A DNA stretch of 50,393 nucleotides from Paenibacillus sp. GTDB lineage: Bacteria; Bacillota; Bacilli; Paenibacillales; Paenibacillaceae. The notes beneath the pieces are model-generated. The model ran no database searches and was not told the DNA's origin. It saw nothing but the letters and a program-made list of their open reading frames with translations. Shown piece by piece: positions 33,991-43,055 of the stretch (position 1 is the first letter of the stretch; every line of letters begins with the position of its first letter). The translations under genes and the position numbers were made by a program. Location of the stretch: positions 1 to 50,393 of the forward strand of contig JAIRVF010000051.1 in the NCBI GenBank assembly GCA_031254035.1, written 5' to 3'.

Positions 33991-35517
33991 TTATTGAACA
34001 TTGATGCTGAGCACGGATTGTTTGGAATCCCAGTTCACGCTCAATCCCATTTGTTTGAGCAGGGAAGCGGGGACCATGGTAGTCCCACTGGCCCCGGAAC
34101 TCGACCAAATTATCTTTTGTCCATTGATCTCAACTTCGGGTTGCCGAGGATCCAACGTGACTGAGGTCTGCTTGTAATCAAGTCGATGTATATATCTGCC
34201 ATCGGATAAAGTGGTGGTAAGCTGTCCGCCGAGTGCCTTTGCGACGTCTTTGAGCGGTACGCTAATTAGATTGTTTTCCATTACGGCAGGGAAGGAGGAT
34301 GTCAGCAATTGGCCGTTAACGGTTACGGTTATCGGATTCTGGATTCGCACTGGAGCATATACCATTCCATCGATCTGGTTCCGCATAACGCCAACCTCAT
34401 TCCATTGATTTGCTCCCCATCCCCATACCTGTCCCTTGGAATCAATCACTAGGCTGTGAAGGCTCCCTGCTGAAACCGAAGTTATTCCGCTTAATCCTTT
34501 CACCTTTCCATCTTTGCCCGCTGGTTTCTTCCCAAAGGTCCAAACATCGCCCTCTACGGTAAGCAGGACAGCATGATCTGACGCTGCCTGAATGTTCTTT
34601 ATCTTCAAAGTGGGATATACTTTGGTAGGTTTTCCGGTAAGCTTTAAGATCGGAGATGCTAGGTCTAGTGACCATTTCCAGGCAGTTCCTGAGGCGTCAA
34701 CGCCGTACATTTGGTTCGCATAATAAGCGGATACTTGTTTCAATTTCGGGATGCCGCTGATCCGGGTAGGAACGGATAAACTTAACTTGCCGCCATCGAG
34801 TTTGCTAGAAAATATCCAGACGGATCCGGCGGAATCAAGCGTGTAGACCATATCTCCCGCGGCATTCATACTCGTAATTTTGCTTAATCCTTGAACCTGC
34901 ACGGGTTTTCCGGACACGCCCGTTTCCCTATTCCGACTCCAGGCCCATACCGTCCCATCCGTCTTCAAAGCATAGTTCACGATATTCTGAGTTGAAACCT
35001 GGGAAACACCCGTCAACTCAGCGAGCTGGCGGGGCGGCTGCGTCTTTTTCATATTGTCGTAACATTGTCCCCATTCCCATACCGTTCCGTCTTTTTTCAC
35101 GGCAAGTTGATAACCGGAGCCGCTGGTTGTTATCGAAACGATGTCGGAGAGATTGCTCAGACGTACGGGGGCAACCATGCTTGATACGGCTGATGTATCC
35201 GGCAAGCCTAATTCACCCCACAAGGTTCTCCCCCATGTCCATACGGAGCCATCCGCCCTCAATCCAACAGAGTAGTAGGTTCCGGCTGCTACTTGGGTAA
35301 AGGCAGTTCCGGAGGTGGCCGTACTGATGCCCGAGGAAACAGCCAAACCCGATGCAGATAAAGGGGCTCCCACTGGTGAAGAGGCGGCAGTGGAATACAG
35401 ATCGGACATATTGCCAGCCGCGGCTAGGGACGGAGCTCCGGAAAACATTGCCATGGCAGCAATGACAACCGCTGCTGAACGGTGTCCAATTGCTGAGGGG
35501 AAAAGAAATTTGTTCAT
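33991..35517 (-). CDS. Secreted RCC1-repeat protein with a copper amine oxidase N-type (stalk) domain
   Basis: A 508-residue exported protein with a signal peptide (about 1-34, ending SLAAAG). Residues about 70-380 are RCC1/BNR-like blades, each with a VWxWG core (GSVWTWGRTLWGELG, GTVWEWGQ, GQVWGWGANQWNEVG), enough for a seven-blade propeller. The C-terminal 120 residues match the copper amine oxidase N-terminal-like module common in Paenibacillus surface proteins (ITVTVNGQLL, MVPASLLKQMGLSVNWD, SVLSINVQ). AGGAGG precedes the ATG. The ligand is unknown; a related, truncated-by-edge gene starts at 49983. Confidence 0.85.
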   Translation of the reverse strand: MNKFLFPSAIGHRSAAVVIAAMAMFSGAPSLAAAGNMSDLYSTAASSPVGAPLSASGLAVSSGISTATSGTAFTQVAAGTYYSVGLRADGSVWTWGRTLWGELGLPDTSAVSSMVAPVRLSNLSDIVSITTSGSGYQLAVKKDGTVWEWGQCYDNMKKTQPPRQLAELTGVSQVSTQNIVNYALKTDGTVWAWSRNRETGVSGKPVQVQGLSKITSMNAAGDMVYTLDSAGSVWIFSSKLDGGKLSLSVPTRISGIPKLKQVSAYYANQMYGVDASGTAWKWSLDLASPILKLTGKPTKVYPTLKIKNIQAASDHAVLLTVEGDVWTFGKKPAGKDGKVKGLSGITSVSAGSLHSLVIDSKGQVWGWGANQWNEVGVMRNQIDGMVYAPVRIQNPITVTVNGQLLTSSFPAVMENNLISVPLKDVAKALGGQLTTTLSDGRYIHRLDYKQTSVTLDPRQPEVEINGQKIIWSSSGASGTTMVPASLLKQMGLSVNWDSKQSVLSINVQ

Positions 35518-35558
35518 ACAAGATCCTCCTTAAATATCTAATTGATCGTCAAGGACTT

Positions 35559-35666
35559 TGGCTCAAAATCATGATTAGTTCTTGACAAAAAAAGTGGAAG
35601 TAGCGGAGGGAACGGAATCGAGCGGCCACCTCGTATAATGTAAGAACTAATTTCAGTATTGAGCCA
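35559..35666 (+). repeat. Palindromic repeat, copy 4 (centre deleted)
   Basis: A 108-bp version with perfect outer ends TGGCTCAA / TTGAGCCA and near-perfect inner arms (ATGATTAGTTCTTGA). The left block GGAAGTAGCGGAGGGAACGG joins directly to AGCGGCCACCTCG, so about 100 bp of the centre are missing compared with copies 1 and 2. Same orientation as the others. Confidence 0.85.
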
Positions 35667-35820
35667 GCTCCGAGCCTTACGTCCCATTCATTAGACGACT
35701 TTAGTTGTTAAAAGTTTCTGATTCCGCCATATAAATCCTGAGCTCTATTTTTCTATGTTCTATTGCAATGTTCCTATGAGAAAACCGCCTGAGCTGTGAT
35801 ACAATAAGTGAGTTGATTTA

Positions 35821-35861
35821 GGCGCGATCAAGAAAATAATAGCCATTTTCTTGATCGCGCC
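35821..35861. repeat. Minimal 41-bp hairpin related to the 100-bp element
   Basis: Perfect 17-bp arms, GGCGCGATCAAGAAAAT and its complement, around a seven-base loop. The arms match the ends of the 100-bp elements at 8523 and 14247 apart from one base (AAGAAAAT against AAAAAAAT). It lies 42 bp before the dgk start. Confidence 0.82.
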
Positions 35862-35903
35862 TTTGAGAAAGCATGACCGCATTGGGGGAGGAAGGCATCA
35901 TAC

Positions 35904-36527
35904 ATGAAACAAACGCCATTTATTGCTGTTGAAGGTCCGATCGGAGCGGGGAAAACGACGTTGGCTTCGATGCTGGCGGAGAGAGTCAAACTGCCGATCA
36001 TCAAGGAAATCGTAGAGGAAAACCCGTTCATCGATAAATTCTATCAGAACATGGATGATTGGAGCTTCCAGCTTGAGATGTTTTTTCTCTGCAATCGGTA
36101 CAAGCAGTTGAAAGAAACGTCAAAAGAATATATCAATCAAGGGAAACCGGTTATTTCCGACTATCATATCTATAAAAATCTTATTTTCAGCAGTAGGACA
36201 TTAAGTGGTGTTGAGAGGGAAAAATACCGGCAAATATATCATGTCCTGACGGATGACTTGCCAAAGCCAAATATCATTTTCTATATCAAAGCTAGCCTTG
36301 ATACGCTTCAGCAAAGGATTGCCAGACGGGGGCGGACTTTCGAAGAAGGAATGGATCCGGGTTATCTGCAGCAATTGATAGAGGATTATGATACCGCAAT
36401 GGCAGACCTCGCAGCGCGCGAGCCTTCCACCGTTATCATTGAGATTGACGGAAACGCAGTCGATTTTGTCGAAAACAAAAACCAATTTGAAGAGATCGTC
36501 TCTCAGCTAAAGGAGCATATGGAATGA
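35904..36527 (+). CDS. dgk: Deoxynucleoside kinase, deoxyguanosine kinase type
   Basis: A 207-residue dNK-family kinase with P-loop GPIGAGKTT (about 11-19), the DRS-like motif as SDYHIYKN near 85, and the LID arginines in QQRIARRGRTFEE near 137. It pairs with the next gene by a four-base overlap, as the B. subtilis dgk/dck pair (yaaG/yaaF) does. It phosphorylates purine deoxynucleosides in salvage. Assignment to dgk rather than dck rests on gene order and the ENPFIDKFYQN segment. Confidence 0.85.
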   Translation: MKQTPFIAVEGPIGAGKTTLASMLAERVKLPIIKEIVEENPFIDKFYQNMDDWSFQLEMFFLCNRYKQLKETSKEYINQGKPVISDYHIYKNLIFSSRTLSGVEREKYRQIYHVLTDDLPKPNIIFYIKASLDTLQQRIARRGRTFEEGMDPGYLQQLIEDYDTAMADLAAREPSTVIIEIDGNAVDFVENKNQFEEIVSQLKEHME

Positions 36528-37165
36528 ACAAATATCATATCCCAGAGAATGCCATTATTACAGTGGCAGGTACTGTCGGCGTCGGCAAATCAACCTTAAC
36601 GGCGGCTTTGGCGGAACGATTGGGTTTCAAAACTTCGTTAGAACAGGTTGAACATAACCCATATCTAGAAAATTTCTATCATGATTTTGAAAGATGGAGC
36701 TTCCATCTGCAAGTTTTTTTCCTGGCAGAACGGTTTAAAGAACAGAAAAGGATTTTTGAAATGGGTGGTGGATTTGTCCAGGACCGTTCCATTTACGAGG
36801 ATACTGGCATTTTTGCCAAAATGCATGCGGATCAAGGCACCATGTCGAAAATGGATTTTGAGACCTACACTAGTCTTTTTGAAGCTATGGTGATGACTCC
36901 GTATTTTCCGCATCCGGATGTATTGATCTATCTTGAAGGCAGCTTGCCATCGATTTTGAACCGGATCAAGGAGCGCGGCCGCGAGATGGAAATTCAGACG
37001 GATGTGTCGTATTGGGAACGGATGTACGAAAGATATTCGGTCTGGATTAATGAATTTGAGGCATGTCCGGTACTGCGCTTGAATATCGATGATTATGACG
37101 TGCAAGATCCCGAGTCCATGTCAGGTATATTGAAGAAGGTTGAGGAAATCATCCGACGTTCATAG
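36524..37165 (+). CDS. dck: Deoxyadenosine/deoxycytidine kinase
   Basis: A 213-residue dNK-family kinase. P-loop GTVGVGKST (about 16-24), substrate-site HNPYLENFYHDFERWSFHLQ, the DRSIYEDTGIFAK catalytic motif (about 87-99) and LID arginines in RIKERGREME. Translation is coupled to dgk by ATGA overlap. Together the two kinases give deoxynucleotide salvage from outside DNA. Confidence 0.88.
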   Translation: MNKYHIPENAIITVAGTVGVGKSTLTAALAERLGFKTSLEQVEHNPYLENFYHDFERWSFHLQVFFLAERFKEQKRIFEMGGGFVQDRSIYEDTGIFAKMHADQGTMSKMDFETYTSLFEAMVMTPYFPHPDVLIYLEGSLPSILNRIKERGREMEIQTDVSYWERMYERYSVWINEFEACPVLRLNIDDYDVQDPESMSGILKKVEEIIRRS

Positions 37166-37171
37166 AGGAAC

Positions 37172-37213
37172 AAAAAACGAAAGCCGGCGTATATAGCCAG
37201 CTTTCGTTTTTTT
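37172..37213. terminator. Bidirectional terminator
   Basis: AAAAACGAAAGCCGGC / GCCAGCTTTCGTTTTT stem, between the convergent dck and YitT genes. Confidence 0.9.
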
Positions 37214-37216
37214 ATT

Positions 37217-38089
37217 CTAAATCTTTGGTTTTGAAAAACGTCCGAGAATTTCTGTGGACTGCACCACATTCATAAAAGCGTTAGGGTCGGTTTGTGCTAC
37301 TGTTTTACGGACGGCCGCCAATTCATAACGGGTGGTTACCGTCATCAGTGTGTAGTTTTCTTGCTCGCTGTACCCGCCCTCCGTATGGATGCAAGTTATT
37401 CCATGGTGCAGCTTGCGCAGCTGACAAAGCATCTCATCTTTTCGCTTGGTTATGATGAAGCAGGTGACCTTGATATGCCCGACATGGATCATGTCGACTA
37501 CTTTTCCCTTTACAAACGTAGACAGCATGGAGTAAAGCGCTAGGTCCCAGCTCCGGAAAAAGCCAAGCGCCAAAATCACTGCGCCGTTCAAAATGAACAG
37601 AATGTTTCCCATTGGAACATCCCGTTTGCGCGTTACGATGGATCCGAGGATATCAAATCCACCGGTAGAACCGCCAACCCGCAGCGAGTAGCCGATGCCC
37701 ACAGCCGAGATGATACCGCCGAATACAGCGGCCAGAATAGGGTCTTTGGTTACCCGGATGACGGGAATTATCGCCATAAACAAAGTGTTACTGACGACTG
37801 AGATGCAGCTAAGGACGATATATCTTCTTCCTATGGCTTTCCATCCCCAGAAGATGAGGGGGAGATTAAGCAAAAAATAAACGATGGAAATATTCCACCC
37901 AGTTATATAACCAATGATGGAAGCAACCCCAGTAAGTCCGCCGGATAAAAGCTGATGGGGAATCAGGAACAAATTGAGACCTGCCGCCATAAGCAGAGAG
38001 GAGATGAGTATGACTACAACTTCCTGCATTGGTTTGATTATAGTTTTGATTGGATTACCGTTGAATGATATGTGTTGATTTAAATTCAT
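37217..38089 (-). CDS. YitT-family membrane protein (DUF161/DUF2179)
   Basis: A 290-residue protein with five or six membrane segments (about 20-200), including GLNLFLIPHQLLSGGLTGVA and RVGGSTGGFDILGS, and a C-terminal cytoplasmic DUF2179 domain (GITCIHTEGGYSEQENYTLM, VQSTEILGRF). Family function is not established. Single gene convergent with dck. Confidence 0.88.
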   Translation of the reverse strand: MNLNQHISFNGNPIKTIIKPMQEVVVILISSLLMAAGLNLFLIPHQLLSGGLTGVASIIGYITGWNISIVYFLLNLPLIFWGWKAIGRRYIVLSCISVVSNTLFMAIIPVIRVTKDPILAAVFGGIISAVGIGYSLRVGGSTGGFDILGSIVTRKRDVPMGNILFILNGAVILALGFFRSWDLALYSMLSTFVKGKVVDMIHVGHIKVTCFIITKRKDEMLCQLRKLHHGITCIHTEGGYSEQENYTLMTVTTRYELAAVRKTVAQTDPNAFMNVVQSTEILGRFSKPKI

Positions 38090-38386
38090 GATGCGGTCCT
38101 TCTTTTCTCTCTTTTTTTAGTTATAAATAAATCTTATCAGCATAAATTATCTTTTTTATCGCAATGTCGGACTATGACAAATATCGCTAATTTCATTATG
38201 CCCCAAAAATGATATGTAATTTTTGCTGCGTATTTGAATATACCAGTGTTTACGGTCAAAAACAAACTTAAAAAATGACATATTCACACAAAAAGGGTAG
38301 ATCGGTTATACTTTGCTGGATAGGGAAAAGGTGGGGCAGGATTAAAGGAAGTCGGTCTCATAAATTCAACGGTAGAGGTGCTTTTA

Positions 38387-40153
38387 ATGAAGAAAGAGAA
38401 TCCATTTTTTCGGCTGTTAAAGTATATGGGCAAATATAAACTGCTTTATGCTGGGTTAATCACGACTATGCTGGTGGGGATCACGCTGGAGCTTTCCGTT
38501 GCATGGTTTTTGTCCCTGATTACGAATGCAGCCGTAAAGTTTGAGATTGAACGTTGGCCCAGTTTGATTTTATTGGGTGTGGGGATACTGGTTGGAGGTA
38601 GCTTGACCGCATTTTTTGATACATACCTGAAACAAAAAGCTTCACTTAAGGTCAGAAATGATATCCGTCTGGATACGATGGACCATGTCTTGCGGTTTCC
38701 GCAGGCCAGTTATGACAAAACTCATACCGGGGATTTATTAGCAAGGTTCACCAGCGACAATCAAGCCGTCGGCGAAGCGGCTGGTAACATTATGATGGGA
38801 CTTCTCAGAAATCCGCTGCTTGCTTTATGTGCGTTTATTTACCTGTTGAGTATTCATTGGCCGCTTGCGTTAATTACGATCTGCGTCGGACCGCTGATGA
38901 TTCTGGTGGGGAAAATATTTGGGGAGTCGATGCGCAAGAAAGGCATGCGCCTGCAGGAAACAATGAGCAGAGGAACCTCCTATTTGCAGGATGTGCTTGG
39001 CGCCAGCATTTTGTACAAAGTATTCGGGCTGGAAAGGAAGATCTCTAAGCAGTATCAGCATCTCAGCACGGAGATTGCGACGATCGAACGAAGTCAGGGG
39101 AGAACTCAGGGTGCAGCTTCGGCGGTATCGGGCGGAATCGCTAGCCTCACTTTTATGATTGCAATATTGCTCGCCGGATTTTTTGTGGCCAAGGGAAACC
39201 TGGAAGTGGGGGCTATGCTTGCGTTTATCCAACTGATGAACTATTTAGTTAACCCTTTTTCGGTTCTGCCATCATTGTGGTCCAGCATGCAGCAGGCTTT
39301 GGCGGGAGCGGAGCGGATTTTTCAGTTGATTGACATTCCAAAGGAATATACGGAACTTCCATCTGAAGGCCGCGCTAAAACATCTTTTAGTGAACTCGCT
39401 GTATCTTCAGTCGGGTTTTCTTATAGCGATTCTGTTGATACTCCGGCACTTCATGATGTCAATTTTCATGTGTATGCAGGACAAACTGTTGCGATTGTCG
39501 GTGCCAGCGGGGGTGGAAAATCCACATTGTTCAAACTTCTGCTGGGTTTATATCTTCCGACGACGGGATCGGTCAAAATTGATGGCAAGGATGTCTACAC
39601 ACTCGGTTTAAGGGAGTATCGGGATTATTTTTCTTTGGTTCCGCAGGAATCCGTTCTTTTGACGGGGACCATCCGGGATAATATTATGGACGGCAACAGA
39701 TCGGCGGGAGACGCAGAAATCGTAGCTGCGGCGAAGCAGGCCAACGCGTATGATTTTATTATGAAACTTCCAGAAGGCTTCGATACTGAAATTGGTGAAC
39801 GTGGTTCTCGGCTGTCCGGCGGACAAAAACAAAGGATCGCGATCGCCAGGGCGATATTGCGTAATGCGCCGATTCTGCTGCTGGATGAGGCTACCGCCGC
39901 TCTGGACAATGAGTCTGAAAAGATCGTTCAGGATGCGCTGGCGAAACTGATGGTAGGCAGAACGACACTGGTGATTGCCCATCGCCTGTCGACCATTCAA
40001 AACGCTGATTTGATTTTGGTCATGGAAAATGGAGAGCTTGTAGAAAAAGGTACGCATCATGCGCTGTTGTCAGCCGGTGGGCGGTATCATGCCTTGTACA
40101 ATGCTCAGCATGAAAATGAAGAGCAGGATAACATGGAATTCCAAGTCAATTAA
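38387..40153 (+). CDS. ABC exporter, fused permease and ATPase half-transporter
   Basis: A 588-residue half-transporter. The N-terminal 320 residues form a six-helix type IV (MsbA/LmrA-like) domain; the C-terminal part has Walker A GASGGGKST near 375, Q-loop VPQES, signature LSGGQ near 477, Walker B ILLLDEAT and switch His in IAHRLST. It would act as a dimer exporting lipids, peptides or drugs. The ATG at 38387 follows GAGGTG; a GTG at 38378 is less likely. No partner gene adjacent, so a homodimer is expected. Confidence 0.92.
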   Translation: MKKENPFFRLLKYMGKYKLLYAGLITTMLVGITLELSVAWFLSLITNAAVKFEIERWPSLILLGVGILVGGSLTAFFDTYLKQKASLKVRNDIRLDTMDHVLRFPQASYDKTHTGDLLARFTSDNQAVGEAAGNIMMGLLRNPLLALCAFIYLLSIHWPLALITICVGPLMILVGKIFGESMRKKGMRLQETMSRGTSYLQDVLGASILYKVFGLERKISKQYQHLSTEIATIERSQGRTQGAASAVSGGIASLTFMIAILLAGFFVAKGNLEVGAMLAFIQLMNYLVNPFSVLPSLWSSMQQALAGAERIFQLIDIPKEYTELPSEGRAKTSFSELAVSSVGFSYSDSVDTPALHDVNFHVYAGQTVAIVGASGGGKSTLFKLLLGLYLPTTGSVKIDGKDVYTLGLREYRDYFSLVPQESVLLTGTIRDNIMDGNRSAGDAEIVAAAKQANAYDFIMKLPEGFDTEIGERGSRLSGGQKQRIAIARAILRNAPILLLDEATAALDNESEKIVQDALAKLMVGRTTLVIAHRLSTIQNADLILVMENGELVEKGTHHALLSAGGRYHALYNAQHENEEQDNMEFQVN

Positions 40154-40245
40154 TAAGAAACGGAAGCAATAGACGCGGAATTAGGTTGAATTATACGGCC
40201 ACGTAGCATTTGTGATTCCATAATGAAATCAAACGAGGAATAAAG

Positions 40246-40284
40246 AAAAGCCGGTTTTCTGTCAAACAGAAAAACCGGCTTTTT
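40246..40284. terminator. Bidirectional terminator
   Basis: AAAAGCCGGTTTT / AAAACCGGCTTTT stem around a loop that itself pairs (CTGTCAAACAG), with flanking A and T runs. Confidence 0.9.
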
Positions 40285-40305
40285 GCTTGTTGTTACATAG
40301 AAATG

Positions 40306-40447
40306 CTACTTCTGCCCAGGGCGGGTAATCAGTTTACTAACAAGTACCATGAGAAAGTCCAGGATAAGGAAATAAACCGGCATGGTCACCAAGGAACCGT
40401 TATGAAGGAAACTCATACCGCTGGTAATCAGGCTGACTATGGGGATT
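40306..40447 (-). pseudogene. Possible 3' remnant of a membrane protein gene
   Basis: A minus-strand frame of about 47 codons with no start codon or ribosome site reads as a plausible protein end: PIVSLITSGMSFLHNG, then TMPVYFLILDFLMVLVSKLI and RPGQK before a TAG. The hydrophobic pattern suggests two membrane helices. It lies just inside the terminator at 40246, which would fit its former transcript end. I cannot name the family. Confidence 0.35.
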
Positions 40448-40572
40448 TTTAGTTATTCGATAGATAGTGACTCATGGTTATATTCTTGGAAAAAGTTTAT
40501 TTTCAAGTTGATTCATGAAGTTTCATTGCTTTGGAAAATATAACAGTCAAGTTGATGAATAGGAGGCGGCCT

Positions 40573-41946
40573 ATGAAGTTTATGCGAAAAACCAAAAGCA
40601 AATATTACTTTTCAGCGCTGATCACCGGCATCGGTTTGGCTGTCATGTGTACGGCTGGGGCGTTTGCGGAAGGATTTCAAAAAACAGAAAACAGTGCTCC
40701 GGCCAGTAAGACAATTTCCAATGATCAACATCTTCAAAAACTCGAGCGCAAATCGTATTTTGCAGCGGCTAAAGGATATCATCTGATTATGGTCCAATTT
40801 GAATCGCTCCAAAACTTCGTGCTGAACACATCTATCGAAAAACAGCAAATTACGCCGGTATTAAACGCTTTGTCTAAAGAAAGCTTGTATTTCCCACATG
40901 TATTTCAACAAATCGGAGCCGGTAACACGTCGGATGCCGAATTTTTGAGCAACACCTCGATCTATCCTTTTGGTGCTTCCGCGATGTCCCACAAGTATGG
41001 CAACCGCAAACTATCTAGCTTGGCAAAGTTGATGCAGGGGAAAGGGTATGTTGCGAATACATTCCACGTCAACGATGTGAGCTTTTGGAACCGGGATCAG
41101 CTTTATCCCGCTTTAGGTTTCGATAAGTATTATGACAAGCAGTATTTTAACGGAGAAAAGTTCAATCGTTTTGGCCCTTCGGATGAGGAACTGTTTCACG
41201 TGGGGGCAGATAAATTGCAGGAGATGGATCAGCGCCACAAAAAGTTTTACAGCCAGTTTGTGACGGCATCCAGTCATTCGCCTTTTATCGTACCCGATGA
41301 TAAGAAACGGCTCAATTTGTCCCAACATTTGCAAAAAGGCAAGCTTGGGCATTATCTGACTGCAATAAATTATTCGGATTATGCCCTGGGAACGTTTATA
41401 GAACGGCTGAAACAAAACGGATTATGGGATAAAAGCGTGTTAGTTGTATATGGAGACCATTTTGGCTTAAATAAAAAACTGCATGATCCCAAAAAAATCA
41501 GCCAGACATTAGGCATTCCTTATCACAAGCAACTCAGCACCTTTAATATTCCGTTCATCATTCATCTGCCGGGACAGCTTCACGGGCAGGATGTTGATCG
41601 GGTTGGAGGCCAGATCGATTTTTTGCCGACGATCGCCAATATTATGGGGATTGATCTTGATGCGGAAGGATTTAAGGCCTTTGGTCATGACCTGTTAAAT
41701 GTGAAGCATAACATCATCGGAATAAGGTATTATTTGCCGACCGGAGCGTTTTTTAATGATGAAGTCTTTTTTAAACCGGGGAAAAACGGATTCGAAGACG
41801 GAACGGCTACTTCCATCCGAACTCTGCAGTGCATGAAAGACATTTCGAAGTACAAACCTGATTACGACTATATCAAGAAATGGATGAAGGCATCAGACCG
41901 TTATGTCCAAAGGCTTCCAGTAAGGGAGGATCCGATTCGAAAATAA
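40573..41946 (+). CDS. Secreted LtaS-like phosphoglycerol transferase/sulfatase-fold protein without a membrane domain
   Basis: A 457-residue protein with a signal peptide (about 1-32, MCTAGAFAEG) and then the extracellular catalytic domain of the lipoteichoic acid synthase type. The nucleophile is T119 in GAGNTSDAEF, metal and substrate residues include TASSHSPF near 235 and the YGDHFG pair D295/H296. The usual five N-terminal membrane helices of LtaS are missing, so the protein should be soluble or loosely wall-bound. AGGAGG at 40561 fixes the start. It may process or transfer glycerol phosphate outside the cell; substrate inferred only from family. Confidence 0.85.
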   Translation: MKFMRKTKSKYYFSALITGIGLAVMCTAGAFAEGFQKTENSAPASKTISNDQHLQKLERKSYFAAAKGYHLIMVQFESLQNFVLNTSIEKQQITPVLNALSKESLYFPHVFQQIGAGNTSDAEFLSNTSIYPFGASAMSHKYGNRKLSSLAKLMQGKGYVANTFHVNDVSFWNRDQLYPALGFDKYYDKQYFNGEKFNRFGPSDEELFHVGADKLQEMDQRHKKFYSQFVTASSHSPFIVPDDKKRLNLSQHLQKGKLGHYLTAINYSDYALGTFIERLKQNGLWDKSVLVVYGDHFGLNKKLHDPKKISQTLGIPYHKQLSTFNIPFIIHLPGQLHGQDVDRVGGQIDFLPTIANIMGIDLDAEGFKAFGHDLLNVKHNIIGIRYYLPTGAFFNDEVFFKPGKNGFEDGTATSIRTLQCMKDISKYKPDYDYIKKWMKASDRYVQRLPVREDPIRK

Positions 41947-42086
41947 TGCATAGGCAGGTAGAGGCAGCAAGCAGTCAAGGGAGCGTCGATTCATACAAGC
42001 TCCAGAATACACTCAAATGAAATGTGGAGGGAAATATTAACATGTGGTAAAATGGAGGGTAAATACATAATGGGAGGTTCATTCAT

Positions 42087-42827
42087 TTGATAGGTCGTAG
42101 TGGCAATCCTACATTGAAAGAAAAGACGTTTGAAAACAATGGGTATTATAATGGACAAGAGACAATGACAGTTGGCGGTACAGTGAATAAATCATTCATC
42201 ACGCTTGCGCTTCTAGTAGGGGCAGCGGTCATCTCCTGGACCATGTTCTTTAACTATTACAACATGTACCCTTACATGATCGGGGGAGTGATTTGCGGTT
42301 TAATTCTGGCATTGATCATCAGTTTTAAACCTTCTACAGCTCCGTTTTTGACCCCTATTTATGCGATCGCGGAAGGATTTTTCCTTGGGGCTTTATCGGC
42401 CAATTACGAATACGTATATCACGGCATCACCCTTCAGGCGGCCTTGCTAACGATGTGCGTGTTTATGGGCATTCTGATCGCTTACAAGACGGGCTTGGTC
42501 AAAGCTACCGAAGGCTTTAAGCGCGGGGTATTTGCAGCGACGGCAGGTGTTGCACTTGTCTATCTCATTAGTATGGTCTTGCGCCTGTTCGGCATTACGG
42601 TACCTTATTTGCATGATAGCACGCCGATTGGCATCGGTATATCCGTTGTTATCTGCATTATTGCCGCTTTGAACTTTGTACTCGACTTTAACTTCATCGA
42701 GAAGGGGGCACAGCAAGGTGCTCCGAAATATATGGAATGGTACGGCGCATTCGGTTTGATGGTAACTCTCGTATGGCTTTACGTCGAGATTCTCCGTCTT
42801 CTGTCGAAGATAGCAAGCAGAGATTAA
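42087..42827 (+). CDS. Bax inhibitor-1/YccA-family membrane protein
   Basis: A 246-residue protein with seven membrane segments. The cytoplasmic N-terminus (RSGNPTLKEKTF) is the common start of the YccA-like subgroup in Actinobacteria and Firmicutes; AEGFFLGALSANYE near 92 is the family's central motif. The TTG start follows GGGAGG at suitable distance, and overlaps the TGA of a tiny ORF (MEGKYIMGGSFI) that might couple translation. Function uncertain; relatives act in membrane quality control or as pH-sensitive Ca2+ leaks. Confidence 0.88.
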   Translation: MIGRSGNPTLKEKTFENNGYYNGQETMTVGGTVNKSFITLALLVGAAVISWTMFFNYYNMYPYMIGGVICGLILALIISFKPSTAPFLTPIYAIAEGFFLGALSANYEYVYHGITLQAALLTMCVFMGILIAYKTGLVKATEGFKRGVFAATAGVALVYLISMVLRLFGITVPYLHDSTPIGIGISVVICIIAALNFVLDFNFIEKGAQQGAPKYMEWYGAFGLMVTLVWLYVEILRLLSKIASRD

Positions 42828-42874
42828 TCTGACCCGCGAATTTAGTCCGGTTGGGTCGCGAAGGAGGATTCACA

Positions 42875-42931
42875 TTGGTTTGGGTGATTGATTTCTTACT
42901 CGGCAAGCTCCATGCAAAGTCTACATTATAA
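42875..42931 (+). CDS. Candidate 18-residue leader peptide
   Basis: TTG at 42875 has AAGGAGG seven bases upstream, one of the best ribosome sites in the window, and encodes MVWVIDFLLGKLHAKSTL then stops at 42931. The ORF covers the 5' arms of both interleaved inverted repeats described next, so a ribosome on it would change their pairing. It ends 124 bp before the CD3324-type gene. Its translation is inferred from the ribosome site only. Confidence 0.45.
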   Translation: MVWVIDFLLGKLHAKSTL

Positions 42932-43005
42932 ACAATGGCGGTTATTTGCATGGAGCCGAATAGAGGAACCGCAGACATTTTAATGTTGAATCATCATTGT
43001 TTATA
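42907..43005 (+). promoter_or_regulatory. Interleaved inverted repeats with pseudoknot topology
   Basis: Arm A GCTCCATGCAAA (42907-42918) pairs with A' TTTGCATGGAGC (42945-42956), 12 bp perfect. Arm B TATAAACAATG (42927-42937) lies inside the A loop and pairs with B' CATTGTTTATA (42995-43005), 11 bp perfect. The order A-B-A'-B' can form either stem or an H-type pseudoknot. Two perfect, crossing repeats in 99 bases are unlikely by chance. Located between the leader peptide and the regulator gene. Confidence 0.7.
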
Positions 43006-43016
43006 GTCTAGGCTTT

Positions 43017-43046
43017 GCTCCCTTAAAATCTAACATTTTAAGGAGC
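43017..43046 (+). promoter_or_regulatory. Hairpin sequestering the ribosome binding site of the CD3324-type gene
   Basis: GCTCCCTTAAAAT pairs with ATTTTAAGGAGC (one bulged C, five-base loop CTAAC). The right arm contains AAGGAG, the ribosome site ten bases before the ATG at 43056. When the hairpin is closed, translation should be low. No T run follows, so it is not a terminator. Confidence 0.7.
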
Positions 43047-43055
43047 TGAGCTCGG

